Assembly: GCA_014529385.2 (NCBI GenBank)
Contig: CM043947.1
Span: 124,470,891 to 124,534,890, forward strand
DNA length: 64,000 bases
DNA from: Adiantum capillus-veneris
Lineage: Eukaryota > Streptophyta > Polypodiopsida > Polypodiales > Pteridaceae
Reading direction: 5' to 3'
The notes under the pieces are model-generated. The model did no database searches. It had not been told where the DNA came from and saw nothing but the letters and a program-made list of their open reading frames with translations. The position numbers were made by a program, and so were the translations under genes. Of this stretch, positions 43,726-55,549 are shown piece by piece (the stretch's first letter is position 1; every line of letters begins with the position of its first letter).

Positions 43726-44484
43726 GTACCAAACAACAGAGGGGACTACAAGGAGGTCCCTGTTACGGCCCTTCACATTCAAACAATCATAGAAAATCAA
43801 CCTCTCTGACGGAAAAAATGGTTTGATCAGCGACCAACCGATGAAACCTATTACAGGAACACTCTCCAGCATCTCAGGATCGACCCCACTTACTGTCCCA
43901 TCAACAAACGACGATCTTGGGATAGTTTTTATATTTGGCAAAGCGAAAGACCGGCAGTTCTAAACACCCTGTTAATCACAAAACCTCTCATTAAAAACCC
44001 ACCATCAGAGTAGTATATGGTTCAAACTCTAAAAGGAGTAATCAACACGATGAAGGATATTCCAGATCTCGCCTATCACATGCTTATAAAGATTGCCAAA
44101 TTGCTAATCACATGCATTACAGCTTTTAGTGATATCGAAGCAGCAAAGAATCCCTGGCAATTTTTTGTCGAAGATACGCGGGGAATTTGATGGAATATGG
44201 AGACAAAAATCCCAAGCAAGAATGTCATCATGGGATTATATGCAAGAGTCATGTTTCTGCCATCTCATTACATGCAGACCATTGAAGACGCTTTCATGAC
44301 AGGCTTCTTCGAAGTGGACTCTTCCATATTCAATCCAATGACAAAAGATCTGCCAGCCCGCCTCATCGCCTACCAAAGTACCCTCAGTAATAATCCCTTC
44401 AGAGAGCTAGCCACCAAAGTCGAGATTGAAGCAAGAGCTAAAAAATTCAGAAATCTCATTGCAACACTCGAAAGAAGGCAGTAG
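43726..44484 (+). pseudogene. Element A extra ORF, 3' part (broken)
   Basis: Continues the frame cut at 37576. Recognisable parts: TLQHLRIDPTYCPINK, YMVQTLKGVINTMKDIPD, LAYHMLIKIAKLLITCI, NPWQFFVEDTRG, then an open stretch from 44197 with IMGLYARVMFLP, IEDAFMTGFFEVD and FNPMTKDLPARLIAYQS. It aligns with 21540-22199 of B: PTFCPIPK, MVKILMDAMSFFKS, TPWMSFPEGNKG, YGFYASCMFLP, EEAFYTGFF. The domain is predicted mostly helical by eye. Function unknown. Confidence 0.75.
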
Positions 44485-44524
44485 ACTTGCTCAGAGACAG
44501 CTTGCACGAGGACGTGCAATGAAT

Positions 44525-44537
44525 AGGAAGGGGGGAA
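44525..44537 (+). other. Element A terminal polypurine tract
   Basis: AGGAAGGGGGGAA directly before the LTR start TGTTTGGTGGATA. Confidence 0.88.
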
Positions 44538-44845
44538 TGTTTGGTGGATACATGCATATACAAGCGTATGCACACCAACCCCTCTAAACACTCTATTCTT
44601 TTAAGAAAGCCATTAATTCAGCCTAGGATGAGTTGTAACCGTGATGTAATTAGAGAATACTCTCTCTACTTCTCTAAGTCTACACCCTTGTAAGAGGCCG
44701 GATGGCCGTGGGAAAGCCCCCTTAACTTTTAAAGTCAAAACCCTTAGTTTTGAGGGGAGAATTATCATTAGCTTGAAGAATAAAAAATGTGCACTATGGA
44801 GGCCTCTTACTACTACAAAGTGTAATCTTCTTTTCTCCTGAACTG
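44538..44845 (+). repeat. Element A 3' LTR, left half
   Basis: Matches the minus-strand copy at 1103-1595. It ends at AACTG, the first copy of the target duplication made by element G; the LTR resumes at 59393. Confidence 0.92.
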
Positions 44846-47030
44846 ATGTCGGGGGATTTGTATTCGAAAGGTGAGCCGGGAAAGCACCGGGCCTGTGGCT
44901 GTGAGAGGTGCGAGGAAAAGAGTTGCGAGAAACACAATTAACGGGAACAGAGCTTAAAACAGATAGTTTACCTTAAACTAAATACTCAATAGTATCCCTA
45001 CTTAATCAAATGTTAATGGAAGCGTTTATGCTCCTTACAAAATTTAACATGTCTTAATCCAGGTGCTAATCAAGAAAATCAATAATGACCTGCCTTGTAT
45101 GCCTTCTGCTTCTTCCTGCTATGGCATAAGAACTTTGACTTCCAATTGCCTTGGGTGGTCTGATTTGATTTACGATTACCTGCTTAATTCCGGATTGAAC
45201 GGGTTCGGAGATTATGGTTATCAAGGCTAAAGATGGCTAAGTGAAATCAAGAGCTTTGGCTTGTCTAGTGAGAGATTAGGCTTAGATTCTAATATTAGGC
45301 TTAGGCCTGGCTTATGAGATTAGGATTAGGCTTAAGGCTTGGCTAGTGAGAGTTTAAGAGATCCGAGCTTATACTTGGCTTATGAGATTAGTCATAGAGA
45401 GCTTAGGAAGATCCGCTTAAGGCTTTGACAATTCGGGCTTAGGCTTTTCTTGAGTTAAGTGGGCTTTCAAGATTAGGATTAGAGCTTAAGAGGATTAGGA
45501 TTATCTCCACTAATGAGAGCGAGATTAGGCTTAGGGCTTAGGCTTAGATCTAGAGCTTTGGAAAGCTTGGCTTATGAGAGATTAGGCTCGGCTTACGAAG
45601 CTTATGAAGCTTAGCTTGGGCTATGGAGCTGAAGAAGTCGAGCTTGAGTTTGGTTATTAAGAGCTTAATGAGATCAATGGCTTGGCTTAAGAGCTAGAGA
45701 TCCGACTTGCTCCTAGAGAGAGCGCTAAAAAATGAGAAAGCACAAGAAAAAAACACACGAGAGCTCCTCAAGTGAGCCCCCCTTTTCCTTTCATATGCTA
45801 GGTTGATTTTTCCTTACTAATTATGGCCAACCCATTAGCGATGTCGCTAATGGGTAGCCCCTAGCTGACATGGTGGGACCCGACTCTATCACGTGGCAAG
45901 ATCCCCAGTTGATCAGCACGAAACGAGTCGATCTTGGATCCAGAACAGAGCGCAATGTCCTGCTCCTCCTTTTTTCCTTCTTTGTCGACCTCGTCTGAGC
46001 ATTTGTTTGGCCTGCGTGCGAGCAAAGCAAGCTCCCTCCTCGTCGGTGGTCGCTGCCTGGTGATAACGCCATTGTTTTTTTTTTGGTTCACACCTCCTAA
46101 GGTTTAGGGTAGCACCATGGGCGGCCATAAGTTGAGTCCCTTGGCCAATATTTGATGGGCACCACAATTGGTATACATATCGACCAAGGCAATTTGCCGC
46201 TCATGACTTCATTTTTCAGCATTTCCGACTAGCAATATCACCTTGTTGCCCACTCTAGTGCTTTGAATGGCACCATAGCTTTCAAGATGCAAGTATAAGT
46301 GTCCGTCAAGGCTAGGCATTAGATATATATCAAAAATGCTTCCGCATCGCCCCACATTTGACATACATATCGGGCACCGCACTGCACTAAGCCTGTATAT
46401 TGCCAACTCAAAAACACACTGCTAATGGAGACGGGCCTTCAGTATCCACCAATTTTTCTTTGTCGGCTCTATTTCCTAGAATCTGTCTCAAGCTCAAAAA
46501 TTACCAGATGAACTAATTGGCTGATCAAGGCGACCAGGGCGATTCGGAATCGGCCCCTTACGATATTTAAACTAGCCATATCTTGCCAATCGAAATCCCA
46601 ATTGACAAACTAGAAAGACCAACATGCTCGTGGAAGGGAGCACTTTGGACCCATGCATTCCTATCATCTTTGACCTTTTATCAGGAGGTGCTCAATCTGG
46701 TACGGATCTGCTACAAACTCAACTTAAAACTGTCATAACTTCTTAACCGTAGCTCTGATTGATGAGCCGTAAAGACAAGGCATGTAGAGCCCTTCAAGTA
46801 CTTCATCTTTAATCAATAAAATCGCAGCTATGACCACTTCAAGCATACTCAGTGTTTAGCATTACCAAGACATCTTTTGGCCCTTAGAGCCGCATCTCGC
46901 ACACTTTTAGCTTAAAAGTTGACTTGTTAGCAAGCCCTTATAACTGCTGAATAATCATGTAGGATTCAAATACACATGATTGGCATCCCTTTGCTCATTT
47001 TCTTGTCATGGGAGCATAGCGGCACGACAT
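44846..47030 (-). repeat. Element G 3' LTR
   Basis: About 2.18 kb, matching 57205-59387. 45230-45710 is low-complexity sequence made of GGCTTA/GATTAGGCTTAGG variants. A 24-nt palindrome is at 45831. No gene inside; the minus-strand ORFs at 45821-46167 are not supported. Confidence 0.88.
45831..45854. repeat. LTR palindrome of element G, left copy
   Basis: Eleven-base arms CCCATTAGCGA/TCGCTAATGGG around TG; perfect. Conserved in the other LTR at 58170. Confidence 0.9.
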
Positions 47031-47042
47031 ACACCCCCTCTG
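47031..47042 (-). other. Element G polypurine tract
   Basis: On the minus strand CAGAGGGGGTGT directly precedes the LTR start ATGTCGTGCCGC. Confidence 0.75.
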
Positions 47043-47169
47043 AACCTACAAAGCCTCCGGTCTGTGCCAATTGCACTTAATCAGCTTCATTAAAATCATT
47101 TGATGTATACATTACATGATCCTCTCGAGGTGGATCTGAATGGGAATCTTCAAGAAAAATCTCGCCTTC

Positions 47170-48578
47170 TCACTTCTTAAATAGCTTGATTCGTTTTCCT
47201 ACAAATAGGCACCTTGAGCATAGTGGCATCAAGTTTGCATAATTGATATGTAGCATTATCAAAAACATGTAGCACCACATATAATCCAAACCACCTTTAA
47301 CCATTTTTTGCATAGCAGTGTATTGGTTCTCCAAGCTACTGTCATAGACAAGTACCCAGTCACCATCTTTGATAGCATGTGGTTGTAGTCTGTGCTTTCC
47401 ATCAAATGCTGCCTTATTCTTCAATCTTGCCTCCTTAAGCTTCTCTTTAGCCTGTTCAATATCCTCTTGATGCCTCTCAAGCTGGCGAATACGTAGAGCA
47501 AGTAAGTCTTCAATAGACATACCTTCTTCCCATGGCATTAGGGTCCAAGTCATAATTGCTTCCTCTATAGGCATAATGGGTTTTTGACCATGCATCAATT
47601 CAAACTGCATAAATCCTGTTACTGAACTGTGTGTAGTGAGATCAGCCCATAAAGCAAACGGCAAGAGTTTAGGCCAATCACCAATATGTCCTTCACACGC
47701 CTTTGCTAAAGCTTTAACAATAGGGAGATGACCTCTTTCACTTTTACCGCTACCTTCTGGATTATATGTTGTAGTGAGAGCGAGTTTAATGCCCATACGA
47801 GCAAAAACTCTCGAGCTTCGTCTGTATCCAACTCTCCTCTATCTGCGGTAGTTCTGCCAACACATCCATACTTGGAGATAACATCTTCAAGCAAGAACTT
47901 GCATACTAAACTAGTAGATTTGGTGCGCAAAGCTCTACCTTCAACCTGATTAGTAAGATCTTCTCTTGCAAGAACAATATACCTCATCTGCCACACTCCT
48001 ACTGACATTGTAATAAGGTCCACCACCCACTTGTAGTGCATAGCCAGTGGATAGGTGGGATGCAATCCATCTCTATGTCGCACATTAGAATATTGTTGAC
48101 ATATTAAGCATGTTTCCACAAATTGAACCACATCTTTGTACATACCTTTCCACCAATACCGGTCTTTAATCTTCACAAAGGTTGCCCAGACTCCTCTGTG
48201 TCCAACTCATAGACTTTCATGAAACTCTTTGATCACATGCTGTTGAGTTGCTTTATCACAAATAATTCGTTGTGGTACTTCTCTTGGGCGCTTTGATTGC
48301 TTCCATAAACGTCCATCTTTCAGGAAATATCCATAGGCCTTTTTCCTGATCTTCTTGTAATCCTGGTCACTCCACCCTTCTTGTCTAGTGAGAGTACTTA
48401 GGTAGCGGCCAATCATAAGCCACTCTCCGTCATAAAACTCTTCAGAAAATACTTCAAAAACATGAGCGATATTACCACAATTGGCATGTAGATAAGAGGA
48501 CGTGTAGAACATGAAGCCAACATCAACACTCATGGTCAGCATCTCTTCTTCATCTTCAAACCTGGCTCTTGATAACAT
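47170..48578 (-). pseudogene. Element G integrase (broken)
   Basis: Minus-strand order: linker with YFLKDGRLWKQSKRP, zinc module HVIKEFHESL (then a stop) to CLICQQYSN, core with WVVDLITM (first Asp), YIVLAREDLTNQVEGRAL, TADRGELDTDEARE (second Asp) and GSGKSERGH (Glu), then FELMHGQKPIMPIE and a C-terminal KDGDWVLVYDSS domain. The YxVxARDDLTxxxEGRAL pattern differs from the Tat-like elements D and F and from A/B, so G is a separate lineage. One frameshift splits the core. Confidence 0.88.
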
Positions 48579-49427
48579 ATCTGCAACAGGATTATCTCTA
48601 CCTGCAATATGACAAATTCAGGGTTAAGAGACTTAATAGGCTATCCATCGTAGCATGGCAATGTCCGGAGTAGAGCAGTTTGCAATCATCCCTATTAGTG
48701 GCAAGCAAACTGTCTCTACCACAACAAAAGCTCCAATAAAGTATTCTTTATCAGTTCATAGAGTAGTAGAAACACCTCAATGTTCCCTCATAATCTGTGG
48801 ATAACCTCATTCACGAGCATTGAGCACTCTGGCTCCGAATCTCACTTCATACCTGTGACCTTCTACATCATCTTGACCTATAGCACATCCAATACTTGTC
48901 AGGCTAGTGTCAACTATTAAAATAACTGGCCTTTTGCATTTATAGTCGACTTTCCTCAAGGTCGGAGCCTCAAGAAGCATCTTCTTTAATTTTTTGATAG
49001 CTTGTGTGTGAACTTCTTCCCAAACAAACCTTTTACCTTTCCTTAACAGTTGATACAGCACCTCTACAACATGAGCAAAGTGTGGCAGCCAAATATGATA
49101 GAACACACACGCACCCAAGAATCGACGAACTTCAGTAACCGAAGAGCATGTATCCTTCATATTTTGGATAGCTTCCACTTTTGCTAGACTTGGCCTTCTA
49201 CCTTTAGAACTGCACGTATGTCCCACAAATTAAGACCTCTTTAGCACCAAAAGTTGATTTTTGACCTGAAAGTGTTAAGTTAACTTCTTCAAGCCTCGTT
49301 AAAATAGCATCACAGTTAGTAATATGTTGAGCAACAACTGTCGGCACCCCTTCTGGTCTTTAGCTTCATCTTTTGAGCCTTCTTCACAGCTCTTAATTGG
49401 TAGATCATCAATGAAAGGCACAGTAAC
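48579..49427 (-). pseudogene. Element G RT C-terminal part and RNase H (broken)
   Basis: From 49427 downward: VPFIDDLPIK (FIDD catalytic motif), QHITNCDAILTRLEEVNLTL, then after a stop RRPSLAKVEAIQNM, EVRRFLGACVFYHIW and RNase H with PVILIVDTSLTSIGCAIGQD. The remainder to 48579 is degenerate. The frame is contiguous with 53725 onward if insertion T is removed. Confidence 0.85.
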
Positions 49428-49910
49428 TCTAAGGTTTCCAGTTTCTGAAACCTTAAAGGTTGTATAAATCTTAATCAAACTGATATGATTATGGAAAAAG
49501 CAATGTAGAATTTTTCGAACGTGGCAAATATTGGTATTTTTGGTATTTTAAGCACAGCAAACCCTGGGCTATAAATTTTCAGAACCGAATTCCGATAAAA
49601 TATGAAAAAGTTACGGGCTTTGAAAGGTTACACTATGAATTTAATTAGTTAAGTAAAACTGGATGGTTTCAATTAAATATTAATAAAGACTTTCTTATCC
49701 TAAGGTTCTAGAAATTATCGATATTTCTAATTTTCATCGTTAAAAATCAATGAAATTAGTAAAAATCTATTCTGGAAGCTAGGGGGGCTGTGTGGAGCTG
49801 TGGAGAACCTGCCCAGGACTAGATTCAGCAGCAGAGGACGTTTTTGGAGCTGTAGGGATGCTTGGGATGCAAGTTACTGCCATTTTCCAGCCTGTGATTG
49901 CCCAAAAACC

Positions 49911-49918
49911 TATAAATA
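49911..49918 (+). promoter_or_regulatory. TATA box of solo LTR T
   Basis: TATAAATA in AACCTATAAATATGACC; about 480 bp into the LTR. Confidence 0.6.
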
Positions 49919-50279
49919 TGACCCTTGCTTCACAGTTTCACACAGACTTGGAGCCTTGGCACATTATCTCTCATTTACAGAGACCTCTACGCAGAAACCA
50001 CTAGAGATCAAGCTCTAGTTGATTAATTAAACGGTAATTAGCCTAATCTTTGTTAATTAGGAAAGCTAGGTTAACCTATTTTCTTAATAAATTGAAGATT
50101 AATCCTATGTATAATAAAAAATCCTCTCTTAATTAAATATGCTCTGCTGATTATTGTGATTAAGCTTAGTGATATTAAGCTAATTAATTATTATATCATA
50201 TTAGAACTGAAACTATGTATTTTAATCATAAATTAATGTTAATTATACTAATTAAGTTTAGATTAAGTTGAGATAATTA

Positions 50280-52020
50280 TCAAAGATGTGCTAGACTGTC
50301 ATTATGCTAGAAAAAATATCTTATAATTTTTTGACTAATTTTCATAATTAATTAAGAAAAACTACACTATTTTTGAGAGAAAAATAAAGGGAAAAATAAT
50401 CAAATTGATTCAAAATTCTTTGAGATAATTATTAGTTGTTAATCAAATCTTTAAAAATCCATGATAGTTATGTTAACCTCAAACAATTAGTTTACCTAAT
50501 TATCTTAACAGAGTTATACCGTTTTTAAGACAAATTAAAAGGGGAAAAATAACAAATTGATTAAAAATGCTTTACAATAATTATCAGAGGTTAATCACAT
50601 TTTAAAGAACGTGTGATAATAATGTCAACCTCAAATAATTAGTTTATCTAATTATCTTAGAAGAATTACACTGTTTTTAGGACAAATTAAATTGAGGAAA
50701 ATAGCAAATTGATTCAAAACTCTTTAAGATAAATTTCATAGTTTTTTCATATCTAAAGAAACCTCTGATAATTATGTTAACCTCAGATAATTAGTCTACC
50801 TAATTATCTTAGCATAATTACACTATTTTTAAGACAAATTGAAAAGGGAAAAATAGAAAATTGATTCAAAATGCTTTAAAATAAATATCAGAGTTTAATC
50901 ACATGTTATGCAATTTGTAATAATTATGTTAAGCTTAGATAATTATTTTACCTAATTATCTTCGCAGAATTACACGCTTTTTAGGACAAATTAAAAGGGG
51001 ACAAAATGCAAATTCATTCAAAATGGTTTGAGTTATTTATGTGAGGTTAATCACATCTTAGAAAACCCGTGATAAATTTTTAACCTTAGATAATTAGTTT
51101 ACCTAATTGTCTTAGCAAAATTACATTGTTCTTAGGACAAATTAAAAGGGGAAAAATGACAAATTGATTCAAAAACTTTGAGTTATTTATCAAAGTTTAA
51201 TTACATCTTAGCAAACCTGTGATAATTATCCTAACCTCAGATAATTAGTTTAAGTAATTATCTCAGCATAATTATATAGTTTTTAAGGGGAAATTAAAAG
51301 CGTAAAAATAGCAAACTAATCCAAAATTCTTTGAGATAATTATCAGAGCTAAATAATATATTATGAAACCTGTGATAATTATCTTCATCTCAGATAATTA
51401 GCTTAACTAATTATCTAAGCAGAACTACATTGTTTTTAGGAAAAAATAGAAGAGAGAAATTAGCAAGTTAACCCAAAAAGCTTTGAGTTAATTATCAAGG
51501 GTAAATTATATTTTATGTAACCCATGATAATTATCTTAACCATATATAATTATTTTAGATAATTATCCTAGTAGAAAACCACTATCACTGAGGATAAATT
51601 AAAGGGGGAAATTGGTAAATCATGTACTATGATTACATTCTATTTATCAAAGCTAGAGTATAGGATAAAGAGATTGTGATAATTATGTCAAGGTTAGAAA
51701 AGTAGTATAGGTATTTATCTAAGTCAAATTGTACTAATTCTAGCTAAAAATTAAAGGGGGAAACTAGTAAATCATGTGATATGATTACATACTATTTATC
51801 AGAGTTAGATTACATGATGAAAAGATCGTGATAGTTATTTCAAGGTTAGAAACTTAGTATAGATATTTATCTAAGTCAAATTATGCTAATTTCAACTGAA
51901 AACTAAAGAGGGGAATTAGTAAATCATGTTATATGAGTACATTCTATTTATCGGAGCTAGATTACATGATGAAAAGGCCGTGATAATTATGTCAAGGTTA
52001 GAAACTTAGTATAGAGGTTA
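50280..52020. repeat. AT-rich tandem array, about 11 units of ~152 bp
   Basis: The phrase ACAAATTAAAAGGGGAAAAA or variants recurs near 50380, 50533, 50686, 50833, 50986, 51137, 51288, 51440, 51597, 51748 and 51902. Units also share GATAATTAT...TTAACCTCAGATAATTAG. The last three units form a diverged subtype. Confidence 0.88.
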
Positions 52021-52418
52021 ATTAAAATAAATAGACTTTGGGGTCAAAAGTTTTGAGAAAAATTATAGTAAGTGTAAACCTATGATATAAAGTTGTGGAA
52101 ATGAAATATTTAAGAGAAAATAAATAGAATAAATATTAAGCCCAAAATAAGCAGATTCCAAGCTTAAATTCAATGGAAAAATTAGGAAAAAGATTAAAAA
52201 AATTATAATAAAATTAGGATAGCTTAGAAAACCCTTAGGGAAGCTGTGGAACAAGTTATCATGTCTATATAGGAAAATAAGAAATTACTAGGCCAAGAAT
52301 TTACCAATTAAGACTATAAATTTAACCTAGATTTGGGTAAAATTGGATACAAAGGTTAAGTTTAGCTTTTGGATAATATACCTAATGATTAGACGTCCTT
52401 TTCAATGGATAAGAAGTT

Positions 52419-52562
52419 ATGGCACCTAAAAGGACCCGAGCAAATCCTACATCTGATGATGAGGACGTAGCTCCAAAACGAACTAGAGCGTCGCACGACG
52501 ACGAAGCCGGCCCTAGTAGTAGGCCTACGGAGGAGAGTCTTCAGGCGCCAGCGCAGCAGTAG
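52419..52562 (+). CDS. Short gag-start-like ORF inside solo LTR T (47 aa)
   Basis: MAPKRTRANPTSDDEDVAPK and onward: basic and acidic, with APKRTRA present twice. It resembles the disordered N-terminal end of Ty3 gag proteins and stands out as GC-rich in AT-rich surroundings. CCCAGGTGGGT, a possible splice donor, follows 20 bases after the stop. Whether it is translated is unknown; it could be part of a spliced gag leader or chance. Confidence 0.4.
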   Translation: MAPKRTRANPTSDDEDVAPKRTRASHDDEAGPSSRPTEESLQAPAQQ

Positions 52563-53724
52563 ATGGCCAATCAATCCCAGGTGGGTTTCCCATTATTCAA
52601 TTAATTCTTTAAATAGTTTAAGTTCTTTTATAAGTTAGCATTGCATAGGTAAGGAGTAAGTAAGAATCAAAAAATGAATAATTGACCAAAAACGGAAGTA
52701 ACTTCCACCGTGCATTTGTTTATAATGTAGGAAAGAATTGTTTGGGTTAAAACTGGTTGAATTAGGAAAGATATGATTGATCATCCTTAAGACAGCTTGT
52801 CTCAAGACACCTCCGACTCCTTAGTGTAAATTGATGATAATGATTGGCTCTCTAGCTACGGATAAGTCGGTTACCCCCATGAACGTTGAGTTTCTACTCC
52901 GTGTCATGACTTGATGTTTCTACATAAGTTAGGATACCGTTTTTTAATCCTAGGGGAGCCGCCCGGTTGTATGGGCAACTGGTTTTGTGTATGGGCACCC
53001 GGAACCTTGGGTGGGGGTTTATCCACTCCGGATTATGAATGAGGAATGGGTGCCGTTTTTTCACCCTTAGGTGATCTTGAGACAAGAAGAGTACCGGTCA
53101 TGGTTATTATGGACAATGTTTTGATTGCAAGTACCCTCTCTTAAGTTTAAAGATGTCTGTTTGCTAAAGGAATGTTTTCAATACTGTTTTCAAGGGCTGT
53201 TTTAATAAAATCCTGTTATGAAGGATAAAAGGAATCATTATTTTAATTGTGATAAGAACGTGGTAGTAATTAAATAGCAGAAGAATCATGTGTGAGTGTG
53301 GGGTGGTAAGTGGGGATTGACTAAGGTTGTCAATCATGGACGGGTGGACATGATTAGTCAGGTAACTATCCATCCCTGAGCACTAAAACGTTTAGAAAAC
53401 TTCTTCATGTGCAAGAGGAGTCCACTGGCGGCTGTGCCCTCACATCTGTTAGGGGGAAAAAAGCGTTGATTGAGGATGCCTTAGCCCAATTGTGGCATTT
53501 ATAGGGCTGAAATAGTTTTTTTTGGACTTTTAATATGTTGTCCCGTTTTCGCTGCGAGACAGGACTAGGTCTTCCTCTAAGGCTATGGACCCAAGCCATT
53601 GTCAATATTGGTATAGGTATATTCCTTGGATTTTTCTTGTTTAGAGACTCTGATTTTTATAAGACCTAGAGACCTGTCAAGGATCCCATCCCGATCTTGG
53701 TATTGGCGGGTTGGGGATCTCACA

Positions 53725-54880
53725 GTAACATGTGGGATAAAGTCCCTTAATACCTTATTCATGCCGTTCATCATATGAGCTACATAATTCGTAGCACCTT
53801 GTGGCAGAGTGCACATCCTTACCAAACCAAGAGGAGTACGCATCGTAGTAAGATCCCTGCTCTCTAAAGCTCACTGGAATTGATCATATCCGGAATACAA
53901 ATCACCCATGGAGTAAATAGATCTACCTGCAAAGGCATCCGCAAATTCATCCACCATTGGGCCAGTATCCACATTGCATATTGTTACTTTATTAACCGGT
54001 TGCATATCCTAAATGAACCTTAATGTACCATTTTTCTTTGGAGCAATAAACCATCGATTAGAATATGGTGCACATGATGGCTCCAAAATTCCCATTTGAA
54101 TCTTTTCATTAAGCAAATTGATAAGCTTCGGCAAGTGAGCTTTAGGAACTGGAATAGGACGTAAGCTCCATGGCATGCAACGAACAGTGAAAATAATCTT
54201 AGGTGAAACAACACTGGGATCCACACATCCTATCTCACTTGGCTCAAAAGCAAAAGATTTACCATGTTTTTTGAGCATACCTTGAAAACGGTTGATCTCC
54301 TCTTCATTGTGGAAACCATCTTCTCCAACCTTCAGCTGCTGCAATGTCTCCTTAGTAAATTTATGCCCTTTGTTCTTTGGATTCCTGAGTATAGGCTGTT
54401 GAGAAGCCTCCTTGATCATCCCATCACTTCCTTCTGATAGCGGTGTAGCCACTGGCCTCGCTTTCTTTGCAACAATCTTGTATTTTGTCTCTACCTGTGC
54501 TTCAAGTGCTTCACGTGAATCATCCTCAATATGCATAAGTGCTTCATATATACCTAAGTCATTATACATGTCCATTGAATGGACCTTAACCACTTCAGTT
54601 CCACTTTGTAACCTATGTTGCCTGATTTCCTCAAGCTTTGACATAGTATCTACGTATGATACCTCTTCAAAGATTCCTAAAATCACATCATTTGATTCAA
54701 GCACATCACATCCCTGCAATTCACCCTTTGGATACCTGAAACATACTATTTTTTTCCACTTTGGCAAATCATTAAATTTTCTGAAAGATACCGAACCTTC
54801 AGATGTTAACCCCAAAAACCCCGAAGAGAAAGATTCTCTTTGTGAGAACCTCTTCTCACTTGTACCACCATAGTCGCGCT
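53725..54880 (-). pseudogene. Element G reverse transcriptase, N-terminal part (broken)
   Basis: The 268-codon frame 54009-54815 runs from a linker (KLEEIRQHRL, EALMHIEDDSREALEAQVE) to RT fingers: KIIFTVRCMPWSLRPIPVPK, MGILEPSCAPYSNRWFIAPK and KNGTLRFI. After a stop, the palm reads MQPVNKVTI, YSMGDLYSGYDQFQ, then RTPLGLVRMCTLPQGATNYV (53770-53843) and FIPHVT, where T begins. The catalytic FIDD lies beyond T at 49400. Confidence 0.88.
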
Positions 54881-55549
54881 TTATAATGGCACTCTGAGAA
54901 AATCCTGTGAAAACCTGTGTTCTCTAAAATCCTTGTTTATCTTTGGCATTGGATGATCACGTAGACTATCCTTTTTCCTAGCATGGTCAACACTTACAAT
55001 CAAGAATTGAACTGCTTTCTTACCATCTCGGCTGCCAACCCTAGCATAGGCTGAGCCATCATCCAACACCTTGGTTTCCATTCGCACAGCAGTAATGTAG
55101 GGTTGGCCCAAAGTTAATGGATAAGAAGAATGTTCTTGTATAAAGAAATTTTGCTCATCACAGACATGCCCTACAGTTACCTTAACATTGGCACATGCAT
55201 CATAGAGGTTGCCTGGAAGCATATTGGCAGCTCGAATCCGCCAACCATGGTCCACATCAATAGGCCATTTCCCCTTTTTGTGCAAGCTTTTAGCCATCAA
55301 ATTTATCTCTGATCCATGATCTATGAGTGCTAAGACCGGTTTTTCAATGTCGCCAAGCTTCACAATAGTTTCGGTTGTTGCTCTTGCCCAATGAGTCCTT
55401 GTAAAGTGACTCCTTGGTATACTTTCATTATCTTCATCTTCATTGAAATGAACATGCCTTACCTCTGGTACAATTGGATTTGACACCACCACAGACCTCG
55501 ACTCTTCTTCTTCTTCAAGATCTACCAAATACTCTTCATAGTCATCCAA
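54881..55549 (-). pseudogene. Element G protease
   Basis: An open 222-codon frame with an acidic start, RSHFTRTHWARATTETIVKL, and the active-site region LALIDHGSEINLMAK, where the middle of D-[ST]-G is His. QPYITAVRMETKVLDDGSAY follows. Position before RT is the normal Ty3 order. The His substitution suggests loss of activity. Confidence 0.8.

Larger units (their letters stand above)
49428..53724 (+). mobile_element. T: 4.3-kb solo LTR inserted in element G RT
   Basis: A five-base duplication GTAAC (49423-49427 and 53725-53729) flanks it, and its removal rejoins RT between the thumb-side HVT and PFIDD. The right end GGGGATCTCACA recalls Del/Tekay-type Ty3 LTRs; the left end TCTAAGG has lost the TG. 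A TATA box lies near the left end, so it reads left to right. It holds a ~152-bp tandem array and a short gag-like ORF. No pol sequence is present. Confidence 0.8.

Noticed and set aside
45230-45710. Interstitial telomere repeats (TTAGGC)
   Set aside because: Units are irregular and lie inside an LTR of a retrotransposon; not a head-to-tail telomere array.
45821-46167. Minus-strand ORFs in the G LTR
   Set aside because: Overlapping short frames in different registers; the related LTR has only partly matching frames (58079-58532).
49428-53724. T as a complete retrotransposon
   Set aside because: No pol, no internal LTR pair; one promoter and one set of ends fit a solo LTR.
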